The notes below the pieces were generated by a model that was given only the letters and a program-made list of their open reading frames with translations, had not been told where the DNA came from and searched no databases. A stretch of DNA of 64,000 bases from Candidatus Saccharimonadota bacterium. GTDB taxonomy: Bacteria; Patescibacteriota; Saccharimonadia; Saccharimonadales; Saccharimonadaceae. The stretch is from NCBI GenBank assembly GCA_017531585.1, contig JAFXKT010000001.1, positions 392,241-456,240 on the forward strand, written 5' to 3'. The position numbers and the translations under genes are program-made. Below are positions 16,928 to 24,760 of the stretch, piece after piece (position 1 is the first letter of the stretch; every line of letters begins with the position of its first letter).

Positions 16928-17503
16928 ATGGCTGAGAAAGCTGAAAAGAAAAAAGATGTAAACGCTTACAACATTGGTTTTACCGAAGAGAATAATCCTG
17001 GCGGTATGATCCAACGAACTTTGATTATCTTTAAGCCTGATGCGGTCCAGCGTGGTATTGTCGGCGAAATCTTGAGCCGCTTTGAACGTGTTGGTTTGAA
17101 AATTGTTGCTACCAAGATGGTAAACCCAGATAAGGATAAGTACTACCATCATTATGAAGGCATTTCCAAGATGATTTCTCGCCGTGGTCAGAAAGCTTTT
17201 GACTGGACGGTTGATTTTATGACCTCTGGTCCAGTAATTGCAATGGTGCTTGAAGGCGTTGAGGCTATTCCTGTAGTTCGTAAGATTGTCGGTTCTACAG
17301 AGCCAATGGCGGCAGATATGGGTACAATCCGTGGTGACTATGCACATATTAGCTTTGGCTATGCTTCCGCTCGCGGTGAGGCTACAGCAAACTTGATTCA
17401 TGCTTCTGGTAACCCAGAAGAGGCAGAGCAGGAAGTTTCCTTCTGGTTCAAGCCTGAAGAAATCCAGATCTACCAGACTTTGTCCGAAAAATATACTCGC
17501 TAA
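16928..17503 (+). CDS. ndk: Nucleoside diphosphate kinase
   Basis: Equalises nucleoside triphosphate pools by phosphate transfer through a phospho-histidine. TLIIFKPDAVQRG opens the domain, and NLIHASGN near 155 contains the catalytic His. At 191 residues it is longer than the usual 140-150: there is a charged about 27-residue N-terminal extension and a longer C-terminal half. AAAAGGAG lies just before the ATG, and TTGAAG/TATATT form a probable promoter. Confidence 0.94.
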   Translation: MAEKAEKKKDVNAYNIGFTEENNPGGMIQRTLIIFKPDAVQRGIVGEILSRFERVGLKIVATKMVNPDKDKYYHHYEGISKMISRRGQKAFDWTVDFMTSGPVIAMVLEGVEAIPVVRKIVGSTEPMAADMGTIRGDYAHISFGYASARGEATANLIHASGNPEEAEQEVSFWFKPEEIQIYQTLSEKYTR

Positions 17504-17521
17504 TAAGGGCGGTGAATGTAA

Positions 17522-17550
17522 AATACGCTCAGAGATGAGCGTATTTTTTG
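17522..17550 (+). terminator. ndk terminator
   Basis: AATACGCTC-agagat-GAGCGTATT followed by TTTT. Confidence 0.88.
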
Positions 17551-17637
17551 CTGTTTAAATTGCTCTAAGTTTTGGAATTTTATATGCCGTCCCTATCTTG
17601 GGGTGGTTTTTCTTGTTTTGTGTTATTATGGAGGCAT

Positions 17638-17713
17638 GGCTCGGTAGCTCAATGGATAGAGCAGCTCCGTCCTAAGGAGAAGGTTGTGCGTTCGACTCGC
17701 GCCCGGGCTACCA
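17638..17713 (+). tRNA. tRNA-Arg (CCU anticodon)
   Basis: The acceptor GGCTCGG pairs with CCGGGCT, discriminator A, CCA encoded. Anticodon stem CTCC/GGAG holds loop GTCCTAA, so the anticodon is CCT. T-loop TTCGACT. The large hairpin repeat copy B begins at the final A. Confidence 0.92.
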
Positions 17714-17819
17714 TTTGAAGTTAAAATTGCCTATCTGGGCATTTTTTCTTGCTCGCTCTATCGATAATAGCGCTTCGCAAGAAGAAAATACCCATCTAGA
17801 CAATTTTATTCTTCAAATT
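17713..17819 (+). repeat. Large imperfect hairpin repeat, copy B
   Basis: The left arm (17713-17751) begins ATTTGAAG directly at the tRNA CCA and is largely complementary to the right arm (17777-17819). The apex at 17753-17776 is the same conserved block as copy A, here with inner stem CTAT/ATAG in place of CTGT/ACAG. TGCC-tatct-GGGCA plus a T run inside the left arm would serve as a tRNA terminator. Confidence 0.8.
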
Positions 17820-17965
17820 AAAACACCCATCTGAACGATTTCTTCTTCGAATTAACCCTGGATATAGTAGTGCTTTATAAGAAGAAACTACCAATCTACA
17901 CGATTCTAGCCTCGAATTTTTTTGTTTTTATCTAGCGCTTCATAAGAAGAAACCGCAAATTTCAA
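17820..17965 (+). repeat. Degenerate partial copies of the large hairpin repeat
   Basis: Two decayed half-copies can be seen: TAGTGCTTTATAAGAAGAAAC followed by a CCAATCTACACGATT tail (about 17868-17918), and TAGCGCTTCATAAGAAGAAAC (about 17933-17954). They match the right half of copies A and B. No gene is present here. Confidence 0.55.
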
Positions 17966-17969
17966 AAGA

Positions 17970-18006
17970 CATGAGAAGAGCCCCCGACGTTTGTCGGGGG
18001 CTTTCT
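17970..18006 (-). terminator. Terminator of the minus-strand orphan gene
   Basis: AGCCCCCGAC pairs with GTCGGGGGCT with loop GTTT. Strong GC stem located just after the stop of the minus-strand gene. Confidence 0.75.
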
Positions 18007-18027
18007 TGATGCTGGGGAAGCGCTTTG

Positions 18028-18603
18028 TTAAGCGCAGGAGTACTTAAGCTCAGTCTCTGCAATAGTATGGCTTTCGCCATCATTCTCGAGTCTGTTGCAG
18101 CGGGCTTTCCACTCGTCGTACAGGTCGCTGAACTTTATGTTGGTGTTCCAGCGGTCGAGTATTTTCTGGATGAGTATGCTGGTTTCACTATCAACATCGT
18201 CGGGCCTGCAGAAGGTGGAGGATTTAACAGATACTGTGCCGTTTGTGATTGTCAGGTTTATGGCACTTGGATGCATGACGTACTTGGCATTTTGTGTCAG
18301 GATTACGACAGTCATCCTTCTGTCAGGATTGGAATCGTGGATGTTGGTTACGAAATCTTCGATGTCCTTGTGGTCAAGGAGTTTGATTTTCTCGTTACCG
18401 AAGTTGTACTGCCCGGAATTCGGGCGAACCCAGAGCAGGTTTACTTCACGGTTCCAGTCTGTCGGATACATGAGGCGAGGGGACCAGCTCAGGCCATTGC
18501 TAGCCTTCGGGCCCTCCGCGCTGTAGTTATACTCGGGCTCGAGAGTTACCTCAGGAGTGAGATCAGTGTCCTTACCTGTAAACATTTTGAGAATCTTTTT
18601 CAT
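18028..18603 (-). CDS. Orphan protein of unknown function
   Basis: A soluble 191-residue protein that I do not recognise. It has no signal peptide or membrane segment. Features visible are an acidic first 60 residues, a central VTVVILTQNAKYVMHPSAINL-like beta-rich stretch (RRMTVVILTQNAKYV), and a helical C-terminus. A strong site (GAAAGGAGGATC) precedes the ATG, unlike most neighbours. Codons lean to GTC, CTC, AAC and GAC forms less used nearby, so it may have been acquired or belong to a differently regulated class. The opposite strand also has a long open frame, judged to be its shadow. Confidence 0.7.
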   Translation of the reverse strand: MKKILKMFTGKDTDLTPEVTLEPEYNYSAEGPKASNGLSWSPRLMYPTDWNREVNLLWVRPNSGQYNFGNEKIKLLDHKDIEDFVTNIHDSNPDRRMTVVILTQNAKYVMHPSAINLTITNGTVSVKSSTFCRPDDVDSETSILIQKILDRWNTNIKFSDLYDEWKARCNRLENDGESHTIAETELKYSCA

Positions 18604-18780
18604 AAAAGATCCTCCTTTCTATAGGGATATTTCCTCAGCTTTAAAGTGCTTCTTAGTTGTGATAGCTAAGGATGCTTTAATTATAACACAAAAAGGCATA
18701 AAAGTCAATAATGATTATGCTTATCTACCTCTGTTAGCGGGGCGATTTTGGCTCGTTTCTGACTATGGTATAATAAGGTT

Positions 18781-19263
18781 ATGGATTTTGAAGGACAACG
18801 CAGTGGCGAAGAAGTCATTTGTGTCTTTCGTCGACATATTGTAACTGCCTTTAAGGGTGTGTTTTTCTTTATTTTTATGACGGCGGTGGGTGTTTTGCCT
18901 TCAATTTTGTGGAAAGATAATTCCAAGATGTTTGCGGTTTGGATTGCATTCTGCCTTGTCGGTTTACTTGGTATGGCTTATAGCTTCATGCTGTGGCATT
19001 TTAGCTTTTATCTACTAACTACTGAAAGACTGCGTCAGGTTCGCCAAAAGGGTATATTCAATCGCTCAATGGTGGATTTGGAACTAGAGAATATCGAGAG
19101 CGTGGCGTTTGGTGTTTCTGGTCTGTTTGGTACAATGCTAAACTACGGAACGATACTAGTTCAGACGGCGGCGGGGGATCTGAGGCTTAGTATGGTAAGC
19201 CATCCGGAAACGGTTTACAACGAATTGCAAAATGCAACGCACGATATAGATAGGGAAAGATAA
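18781..19263 (+). CDS. PH-domain membrane protein (YdbS-like)
   Basis: A 160-residue membrane protein with two transmembrane helices (about 22-44 and 50-75) followed by a bacterial PH-like domain of the DUF304/YdbS kind: YLLTTERLRQVRQKGIFNR, LELENIESVAFGVSGLFG, YGTILVQTAAGD. Such proteins sit in the inner membrane with no defined reaction. TATAAT at 18769-18774 is six bases from the ATG (leaderless). Overlaps the next gene by one base. Confidence 0.82.
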   Translation: MDFEGQRSGEEVICVFRRHIVTAFKGVFFFIFMTAVGVLPSILWKDNSKMFAVWIAFCLVGLLGMAYSFMLWHFSFYLLTTERLRQVRQKGIFNRSMVDLELENIESVAFGVSGLFGTMLNYGTILVQTAAGDLRLSMVSHPETVYNELQNATHDIDRER

Positions 19264-20321
19264 TGTTAAAGAAAATAAAGAGAATTAAGAAAGAAGAAGA
19301 AAAAACCACTTCGGCAAATAGCCTTGACGAGAGCCGCGAGAAGGTACTTGCGAAGGGTAGGAAATTCAAATATCCTTTCCAGTACTCGAAGCACAAAATG
19401 ATTATTAATACGATCCTGATCGCTATTGCTGCGCTTGGTCTTCTTTTGGTTTTTGGTTGGTTTGAGCTTTATAAAGTTCAGGATACTAGTAGCGTTGCAT
19501 TTCGTTTTACAAAGGTTTTGAATTTGCCGGTTGCTTCTGTTGATGGTGTTAATATTCGCTATAGCGATTATTTAATGATTTATAGAAGTAGTATTAATAC
19601 CTTGGAGTACCAGCAAGGTAAGCTTGATGATTCTGAGGACTCTCAGATGCTTCGCCAGCATTACAAGAGGCAGGCTCTAAACTCGGCTGAGGAATATGGC
19701 TGGGCACTAGCTAAGCTAAATGAAGCTGGCGAATCTGTTACAGAGGAAGAACTAAACGATCTTGTTAGTTATCATATGCAAATAAACGGTCAATCTCGTA
19801 GCCCTGAAGCTTTTGAGGCGATTATTAACAAGAGTTTTGGTCTTAGCATGACTGAGTATCGTAGGCTTTTGAAGCTTCGTTTGGCGCGCAAAAAGTATTC
19901 TGAGCTTTATGATTCTAGAGCGAACAAGCTTGCTCAGAAAGCAAAAGATGCTTTGAAGAGCGGTTCAGATTTGAAGGCAATTGCAGCTTCGCTTGGTGAC
20001 ACTGAGGTTGTAAGCTATGAAAAGACAGATGATTTCATGAGCGACGCAACGCTTGATGGCGGACGCGCGATTAAGGCAAAGGGCCTAAAAGCCGGTGAAG
20101 TCTCTGAGATGTTTACTTCCAGAAAGGGTGATTGCTACTACTTTGTGAAGTTAATTGAAGAAAAAGACGGCAAGGTAAAATACGAGAGTCTAGAGATTCG
20201 TTTTACCGAGTTTGATAAGACCTTTGTTGAGATTAAAAATAGCGACAAAATTAAAGAATATATTGAAGTCTCTGACGGCACTAGTGGCGAAGAGATTGAT
20301 TTGAATCCAGAGATTAAATAA
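19263..20321 (+). CDS. Membrane-anchored SurA/PrsA-like chaperone
   Basis: A 352-residue protein with a very basic cytoplasmic head, one membrane helix at about 48-68, then an extracytoplasmic region with the layout of SurA/PrsA N-terminal domains: VASVDGVNIRYSDYLMIY, a helical stretch with TEEELNDLV and SMTEYRRLLKLRLARKKY, and a parvulin-like tail (LKAGEVSEMFTSRKGDCYYFVKL). It would help fold secreted proteins. The parvulin active site is not clear. Coupled to the preceding gene by a TAATG overlap; the stop abuts the stop of the convergent methylase gene. Confidence 0.75.
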   Translation: MLKKIKRIKKEEEKTTSANSLDESREKVLAKGRKFKYPFQYSKHKMIINTILIAIAALGLLLVFGWFELYKVQDTSSVAFRFTKVLNLPVASVDGVNIRYSDYLMIYRSSINTLEYQQGKLDDSEDSQMLRQHYKRQALNSAEEYGWALAKLNEAGESVTEEELNDLVSYHMQINGQSRSPEAFEAIINKSFGLSMTEYRRLLKLRLARKKYSELYDSRANKLAQKAKDALKSGSDLKAIAASLGDTEVVSYEKTDDFMSDATLDGGRAIKAKGLKAGEVSEMFTSRKGDCYYFVKLIEEKDGKVKYESLEIRFTEFDKTFVEIKNSDKIKEYIEVSDGTSGEEIDLNPEIK

Positions 20322-21038
20322 TTATCTTGTAAAAGCGTATAGAGCTAGAGCGGTGGCGATGGATAGATTTAAGCTATCCACTTCGTCGCTCTGCGGAATA
20401 AAGATTGTTTCGCAATCGTCAGAATAAGAGGCTGGCAAGCCGGCCGCTTCGTTGCCCATAACTAATGTGAATGGGCTTTCTTTTGATGTTTTGGCTTCGT
20501 CTAGAGTCTTTGCATCTTTGTTTAGCATGAAGGCGTAGCGATGATGGTTAGGGAAGCGAGATTTGTATGTTTCGAAATCTGGAATAATCTCGAGGTTTAG
20601 ATGGAAGATAGCGCCCATGCTAGCACGAATAACTTTTGGATCATATGGATCGACGGCTGGCGGGATAATGGCTAGATTTTTGACGCCAAAAGCTACGGCG
20701 GTGCGCATGATAGTGCCGAGATTGCCAGCATCGGATGGATTGACGAGAAGGAGATGATTATTGTCGTCTAGTTTTGTTGAAGATTTCTTGAATTCTGCAA
20801 TGAGTAGGCAAGCGTCTTTGGCGTTTAGGACGTTGAAAGGTTTAGCGGATTCTATAATTGGGATTTGTTTTTCTTTGGCAGATTGCAGGATTTTTGTGAT
20901 ATCCTCGCCTTGTTTCTCGGTAGGGCGGAGGAAGATTTTTGTAATTAGCTCTGGTTTGTTTTTGAGGAGTTCAAAAACGAGGGTTGCGCCAAGAGCGTAA
21001 CTGGTCTCTGAATCATGTTTGTATCGAGATATTTTCAT
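20322..21038 (-). CDS. SpoU/TrmH family RNA methyltransferase
   Basis: SAM-dependent 2'-O-methyltransferase of the SPOUT class acting on rRNA or tRNA. The three family motifs are present in order: LLVNPSDAGNLGTIMRTA near 103, LVMGNEAAGLP near 190, and IPQSDEVDSLNLSIATAL near 213, forming the trefoil knot that binds SAM. An N-terminal substrate-binding part of about 90 residues is present. Substrate not determined. Monocistronic. Confidence 0.88.
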   Translation of the reverse strand: MKISRYKHDSETSYALGATLVFELLKNKPELITKIFLRPTEKQGEDITKILQSAKEKQIPIIESAKPFNVLNAKDACLLIAEFKKSSTKLDDNNHLLLVNPSDAGNLGTIMRTAVAFGVKNLAIIPPAVDPYDPKVIRASMGAIFHLNLEIIPDFETYKSRFPNHHRYAFMLNKDAKTLDEAKTSKESPFTLVMGNEAAGLPASYSDDCETIFIPQSDEVDSLNLSIATALALYAFTR

Positions 21039-21117
21039 TAGGGCTAGTATAGCATATCTTATCTTTGGCTAAGATGTTATAATTTGCTTGTCCAAGGACT
21101 GCACAAGGAGGGATATT

Positions 21118-21432
21118 ATGCTGTTATTGGAACAAGTTGCGCAACTGTACGAGAAATTTGGCGCAAGCACCTCAATCGAGGATAAAGAAACTGTTGCCAA
21201 ACAGATTTGCTTCGAATGCTCGATGGCGATTTGGAAACTGTGTAGTATCGACATTCCCTCAGTATATATCGATAGCGACACGGTTATGCAATACTACGAG
21301 CTTGCGAGGCAGGCGACCAAGAAGAGCAGAATCTGCAATGACGATTCTGAGCGTATGATCATTGAATTTTACGCCGGAACATTGAAAGAGAAATGCATTT
21401 GGCTTACTAAGCTGTATGGCACCAAGAACTAA
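21118..21432 (+). CDS. Small orphan helical protein
   Basis: A 104-residue soluble, helix-rich protein with no family I recognise. It contains five Cys spread along the chain (two in the segment ICFECSMAIWKLC), no membrane segment and no signal peptide. The ATG at 21118 was chosen because AAGGAGGG lies six bases before it; an upstream in-frame ATG has no such site. TATAAT lies near 21079-21084. Like five other orphan genes here it pairs a strong Shine-Dalgarno with a stand-alone transcription unit. Confidence 0.62.
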   Translation: MLLLEQVAQLYEKFGASTSIEDKETVAKQICFECSMAIWKLCSIDIPSVYIDSDTVMQYYELARQATKKSRICNDDSERMIIEFYAGTLKEKCIWLTKLYGTKN

Positions 21433-21501
21433 TCCTCGAGATTGAGCCTCGATTTGTTCGGGGTTCTTTTTCTTTCGTATGCTATACTAGTTTTAGTTTA
21501 T

Positions 21502-21576
21502 GCGGGTGTCGTATAACGGCTATTATGTATCCTTCCCAAGGATGAGACTAGGGTTCGACTCCCTATACCCGCACCA
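21502..21576 (+). tRNA. tRNA-Gly (CCC anticodon)
   Basis: The acceptor GCGGGTG pairs with TACCCGC, discriminator A, CCA encoded. Anticodon stem TATCC/GGATG with loop TTCCCAA gives anticodon CCC. T-loop TTCGACT. Its last 18 bases are copied with one change at 21812-21830. Confidence 0.92.
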
Positions 21577-21579
21577 AGA

Positions 21580-21609
21580 AAAGCCCCGAGCTCGTCTCGG
21601 GGTTTTTCT
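21580..21609 (+). terminator. tRNA-Gly terminator
   Basis: AAAGCCCCGAG-ctcgt-CTCGGGGTTTTT, directly after the tRNA. Confidence 0.9.
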
Positions 21610-21811
21610 TGGTGCGTATTAGGCGAGGAGAACCCGTGGGGTTCGAAAATGCAAGGAAGCGAGTAAAGAATAAAGCTTGCTTTGATTATTTTGAGCGACG
21701 CAGCATTTTATCGCAAAGCGAATTACGAGGAAGGAGCCGAGTGAGGTAAAAATGCTTGTATTTTTATCTCCGAGGCGACGCCCCGAGTCAAGCAATTCGA
21801 AGAATTGCGCT
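21610..21811 (+). other. Insert between duplicated tRNA-Gly ends
   Basis: About 200 bases without a gene. It holds short inverted repeats (AACCC-gtg-GGGTT, AGCGACGCAGC..., GAATTGC type) and the words GAGGAAGGAGCCGAGTGAGG and CGAGGCGACG, in the style of the insert behind tRNA-Arg(UCG), which also has GGAACCC and CGAAGCGACG. Possibly a decayed mini-element. Confidence 0.4.
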
Positions 21812-21830
21812 CTCCCTATACCTGCACCAA
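21812..21830 (+). repeat. Duplicate of the tRNA-Gly 3' end
   Basis: CTCCCTATACCTGCACCAA differs by one base from the tRNA end at 21559-21577. It lacks the rest of a tRNA. It marks the right border of a 235-bp insert. Confidence 0.8.
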
Positions 21831-21857
21831 ATTTGTGCTATAATTTAATCATGTATA

Positions 21858-21919
21858 CGCCTCTAGGAAGCGTATAAACTGTGTTTAGTCGCCCCGTATG
21901 GGCGACTTTTTGGTTACTT
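21858..21919 (+). ncRNA. Candidate 60-nt small RNA or leader peptide
   Basis: TATAAT at about 21839-21844 is followed by a short transcript with hairpins TATACGC-ctctaggaa-GCGTATA and AGTCGCC-ccgtat-GGGCGACT plus TTTTT. The ATG six bases after the TATAAT opens an 8-codon ORF (MYTPLGSV) that lies within the first hairpin. Either a tiny RNA or a leaderless micro-ORF. Confidence 0.45.
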
Positions 21920-22120
21920 TGCTAGTCGAAGCTCGAGCGTTACTTTCAAACGCCAAATTTTCAGCGAAATACTCATAGGCTCTCCTTTCTTCGGAAGCCC
22001 CTAACAGAGCCTAGAATGCCGTTCAGTGAAGCCCCCTGCGAGGTAGGTTCCACGGACAGACTGTGACCAAACCTAATATTTAAGGAACACGTGTTTAGGC
22101 TAGCAGAAGCTTTGAAAAAG
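21898..22120 (-). promoter_or_regulatory. Candidate leader RNA with sequestered ribosome-binding site and 20-aa ORF
   Basis: On the minus strand AGGCTCT pairs with AGAGCCT so that GGAGAG sits in the 3' arm, just before an ATG that opens MSISLKIWRLKVTLELRLAK (about 21919-21981), followed by the terminator AGTCGCCC/GGGCGACT. Upstream TAGCCTA (about 22100) can pair with TAGGCT in the same anti-RBS arm, offering an alternative fold. No confident promoter was found. No known riboswitch class matched. Confidence 0.4.
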
Positions 22121-22205
22121 TAGCAAGCAGCAGCATAATGTAACAGATTGAAGAGTAGTGGTATTGCTTTTGGTAATGGTCCGATTGTGGCTTTTATTTA
22201 CAAAC

Positions 22206-22231
22206 AAAAATACTTCCTTTCGGAAGTATTT
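22206..22231 (-). terminator. tRNA-Asp terminator
   Basis: On the minus strand AAATACTTCC-gaaa-GGAAGTATTTTT lies directly behind tRNA-Asp. Confidence 0.88.
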
Positions 22232-22244
22232 GAAATTCTTGTAA

Positions 22245-22321
22245 TGGCGCGCCCGACCAGAGTCGAACTGGCGATCTCCTCCGTGACAGGGAGGCGTACT
22301 AGACCACTATACCACGAGCGC
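22245..22321 (-). tRNA. tRNA-Asp (GUC anticodon)
   Basis: On the minus strand the acceptor GCGCTCG pairs with CGGGCGC, discriminator G, CCA encoded. Anticodon stem CCTCC/GGAGG with loop CTGTCAC gives GTC. T-loop TTCGACT. Confidence 0.95.
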
Positions 22322-22331
22322 TTATGTGTGT

Positions 22332-22360
22332 AGTATATATGAAAAATAGATTATTTGCAA
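22332..22360 (-). promoter_or_regulatory. tRNA-Asp promoter
   Basis: On the minus strand TTGCAA (22355-22360) and TATACT (22332-22337) are 17 bp apart, just upstream of the tRNA. Confidence 0.75.
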
Positions 22361-22369
22361 GGGGTAAAT

Positions 22370-24760
22370 CTATTTTTCTAGTTGGTCTATGATATCTTGC
22401 TTTGAAATCTGGATTTCTGCGCCAGAGGAAACGTCTCCAGCTAGGACACGTTTGGCGATAATATTCTCGACGGTTTTCTGGACAATGCGCCTCATTGGGC
22501 GAGCACCAAGCTTTGGGTCGTAGCCTTTTTCCACGAGTAGAGCCTTAGCATCGTTGTCGACGTTGATAGTGATTTTTTGAGAGGAAAGGTTGTCGTTTAC
22601 GCTAGCTATGATTAGGTCGATAATCTTCATGAGGTCGTCTTTTTCTAGTGGCTCAAAGACACAGATTTCGTCAAAGCGGTTCAAAAATTCTGGCTTGAAT
22701 TCGCCGTCATGAATTAGTTGCTCGACTAGAATGTCTTTAACTTCGTCTAGCTTCTTGCCAGATGATAGATAATTTCGGATTTGGTTGGCGCCAGCGTTAC
22801 TAGTAGCAATAATGATTGTGTCGCGGAAACTTACTTCGTGGTTTTTAGTATCGCGAAGAATGCCTTCGTCGAGGAGCTGAAGAAGGGCGGTTAATACTTT
22901 TGGATGAGCTTTTTCGATTTCGTCTAGCAATACAACGGCGAAAGGCTGCTTCGAGATTTGGGCAGTTAGGCTCATATCGTATTCGGAAGCGTCGGCAATT
23001 AATCTTGAAACGTCTTCTTCTTTGACGTATTCGTTAAGGTCGATACGGATGACGTTTTGCTCGCCATTAAAATACGTTTCGCTGAGGGCTTTTGCTAGCT
23101 CGGTTTTTCCTACGCCAGTAGGGCCGAGGAAGATAAAAGTACCGATTGGGCGATTCTGATTCCTAACGCCAGCAGCAGAGCGTCTGAGAGAGTCGCTGAC
23201 GGCTTTAACGGCGCTATCCTGGCCGATTAGACGTTTGTGAAGCTCGTTTTCAAGATCGAGGAGCTTCTTTTTGTCTGTGGCGCTTTGAGTAGATTGCATC
23301 TTGATGCCAAAGTTCTTTTCGACTGCTTGCTGGACTGATTTATCTGTAACGAAGCCTTCTTCGGCGTAGTTAGCTGCCATTTCGAGTAGAGTAAGAGCTT
23401 GACCTGGCATAACAAGATCTTTGATATATTTTGAACCTAGGCGATAAGCTTCTTCGAGAGCCCAATAGGTTATGATAGCGTGTTGGCTTTTGTATTCAAA
23501 ATATGGACTTTGATCCTGAAGGACGGCAATAGTTTCGTCGTGGTTTGCGGCTTGAACCATGATACGGTTAACACTATTGGTGAATCTTGGATTTTTTGAT
23601 GATGCTTCGAGGAAGTGTTGCTCGTCGATAGTTAGAATGATGCGAATTGCGCCGTTTTCAAGGATTGGGATTAATAGGTTAGAAATATCTATTGCTCCCG
23701 TTTGGTCTTCGAAGAAGACTTCTGCGTTATCTAGCCACAAAATAATATTTTTGGCAGCATAAACTTCGTTAAAGATTTCATTCATGAGGCCTTCGATTTG
23801 ACCACGACCGCTTGCGCTAGCTACAAGAGCAGCGGCATCTAGCCTAAAGATTTGGCGAAAACGAAGTTTTTCAGAGGTTTTAGAGTTAAGGATTTCGCTT
23901 GCAAAGTTCTCGACAATATTACTTCTGCCGCTACCGTTTGCGCCGATAAGAGCAACGTTCTGGCGACCTTTGCCAGAGAAGATGTCTATCATCTGCTCAA
24001 CGTTATCTTTGTGAGATGCGATATTAAGAGACGGAGAATAATTACCGACATATTTCTGGGAAATATTTTCGGCGAAGCGGCTAAGAAGATTGGCGTAGCC
24101 GAAGCTAAGGTCGCGGGCGATACCGCCAGTGTTCTTGTATTTACGGTAATTTTTTGTGAGATTTACGAGGTAATAATACCAGCTAATACCGCCATAAAGA
24201 GCAGGAAGGTCTAGCTTTAGGCTTTTTAGAATCTTTTCGTAATTTGGAGTTAGTTCAATCGAGGCAACGATAACGGTTCCTCCGTCGACTTCTGGAAGAT
24301 TTAGAGAAGTGGCAATTTCGCTTGCTTTCGCGAACAAAACTTCTGGCTTGATTTCGCTTGCTGGAACGAGGATATCGATAAGCGGAGCGACGATACCATA
24401 GCGATTTTCTAGGAAGATTGCGCTTTGGCATTCTAAAGATTCGGTCAAGATGGCTTTTGTATCTGGATTTTTGGGAAGCCTAACAAGAAGCTCGCGAGAC
24501 AAACGGTTTTCTAGGCTATCTGTTTTGTCCTTTGGCAGTTCTACTAAATCGTGACGGATCCAATATGGTGGCAGTGCGAGAAAGATAGCAAAACCAAAGC
24601 AGAGCCATGCGAGCGGAGATTTCTGGATTAATAGATAGATACCAGTAGCCAAAAAGAGCAGTGCGAAGATGTAGAAGAATGCGTAAACTGCTTTATGGCC
24701 GAGAACTTTGCCGAGCCTGGCGCGGCGTGCGCGTGATGCGTGATAGTTATATGAATTCAT
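22370..24760 (-). CDS. Membrane-anchored Clp/Hsp100-type AAA+ ATPase
   Basis: A 796-residue ClpC/ClpB-like protein unfoldase tied to the membrane. Two transmembrane helices (about 25-45 and 48-68) precede a roughly 180-residue linker with a Clp-N-like segment, a first AAA domain and a second AAA domain plus D2-small C-terminal domain. The first domain's Walker A reads GANGSGRS (273-280), with Arg in place of the key Lys, while Walker B LWLDNAE is kept. The second has normal GPTGVGKT (546-553), LLDEIEKAHP and sensor TSNAG. The start at 24760 overlaps the stop of the upstream gene (ATGA). No clear ClpP-binding loop was seen. Confidence 0.88.
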   Translation of the reverse strand: MNSYNYHASRARRARLGKVLGHKAVYAFFYIFALLFLATGIYLLIQKSPLAWLCFGFAIFLALPPYWIRHDLVELPKDKTDSLENRLSRELLVRLPKNPDTKAILTESLECQSAIFLENRYGIVAPLIDILVPASEIKPEVLFAKASEIATSLNLPEVDGGTVIVASIELTPNYEKILKSLKLDLPALYGGISWYYYLVNLTKNYRKYKNTGGIARDLSFGYANLLSRFAENISQKYVGNYSPSLNIASHKDNVEQMIDIFSGKGRQNVALIGANGSGRSNIVENFASEILNSKTSEKLRFRQIFRLDAAALVASASGRGQIEGLMNEIFNEVYAAKNIILWLDNAEVFFEDQTGAIDISNLLIPILENGAIRIILTIDEQHFLEASSKNPRFTNSVNRIMVQAANHDETIAVLQDQSPYFEYKSQHAIITYWALEEAYRLGSKYIKDLVMPGQALTLLEMAANYAEEGFVTDKSVQQAVEKNFGIKMQSTQSATDKKKLLDLENELHKRLIGQDSAVKAVSDSLRRSAAGVRNQNRPIGTFIFLGPTGVGKTELAKALSETYFNGEQNVIRIDLNEYVKEEDVSRLIADASEYDMSLTAQISKQPFAVVLLDEIEKAHPKVLTALLQLLDEGILRDTKNHEVSFRDTIIIATSNAGANQIRNYLSSGKKLDEVKDILVEQLIHDGEFKPEFLNRFDEICVFEPLEKDDLMKIIDLIIASVNDNLSSQKITINVDNDAKALLVEKGYDPKLGARPMRRIVQKTVENIIAKRVLAGDVSSGAEIQISKQDIIDQLEK

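Noticed and set aside
18025..18624. 199-codon plus-strand frame opposite the orphan gene at 18028
   Set aside because: The minus-strand ORF has GAAAGGAGG before its ATG and a terminator after its stop; the plus frame begins inside that terminator region and has no start signals.
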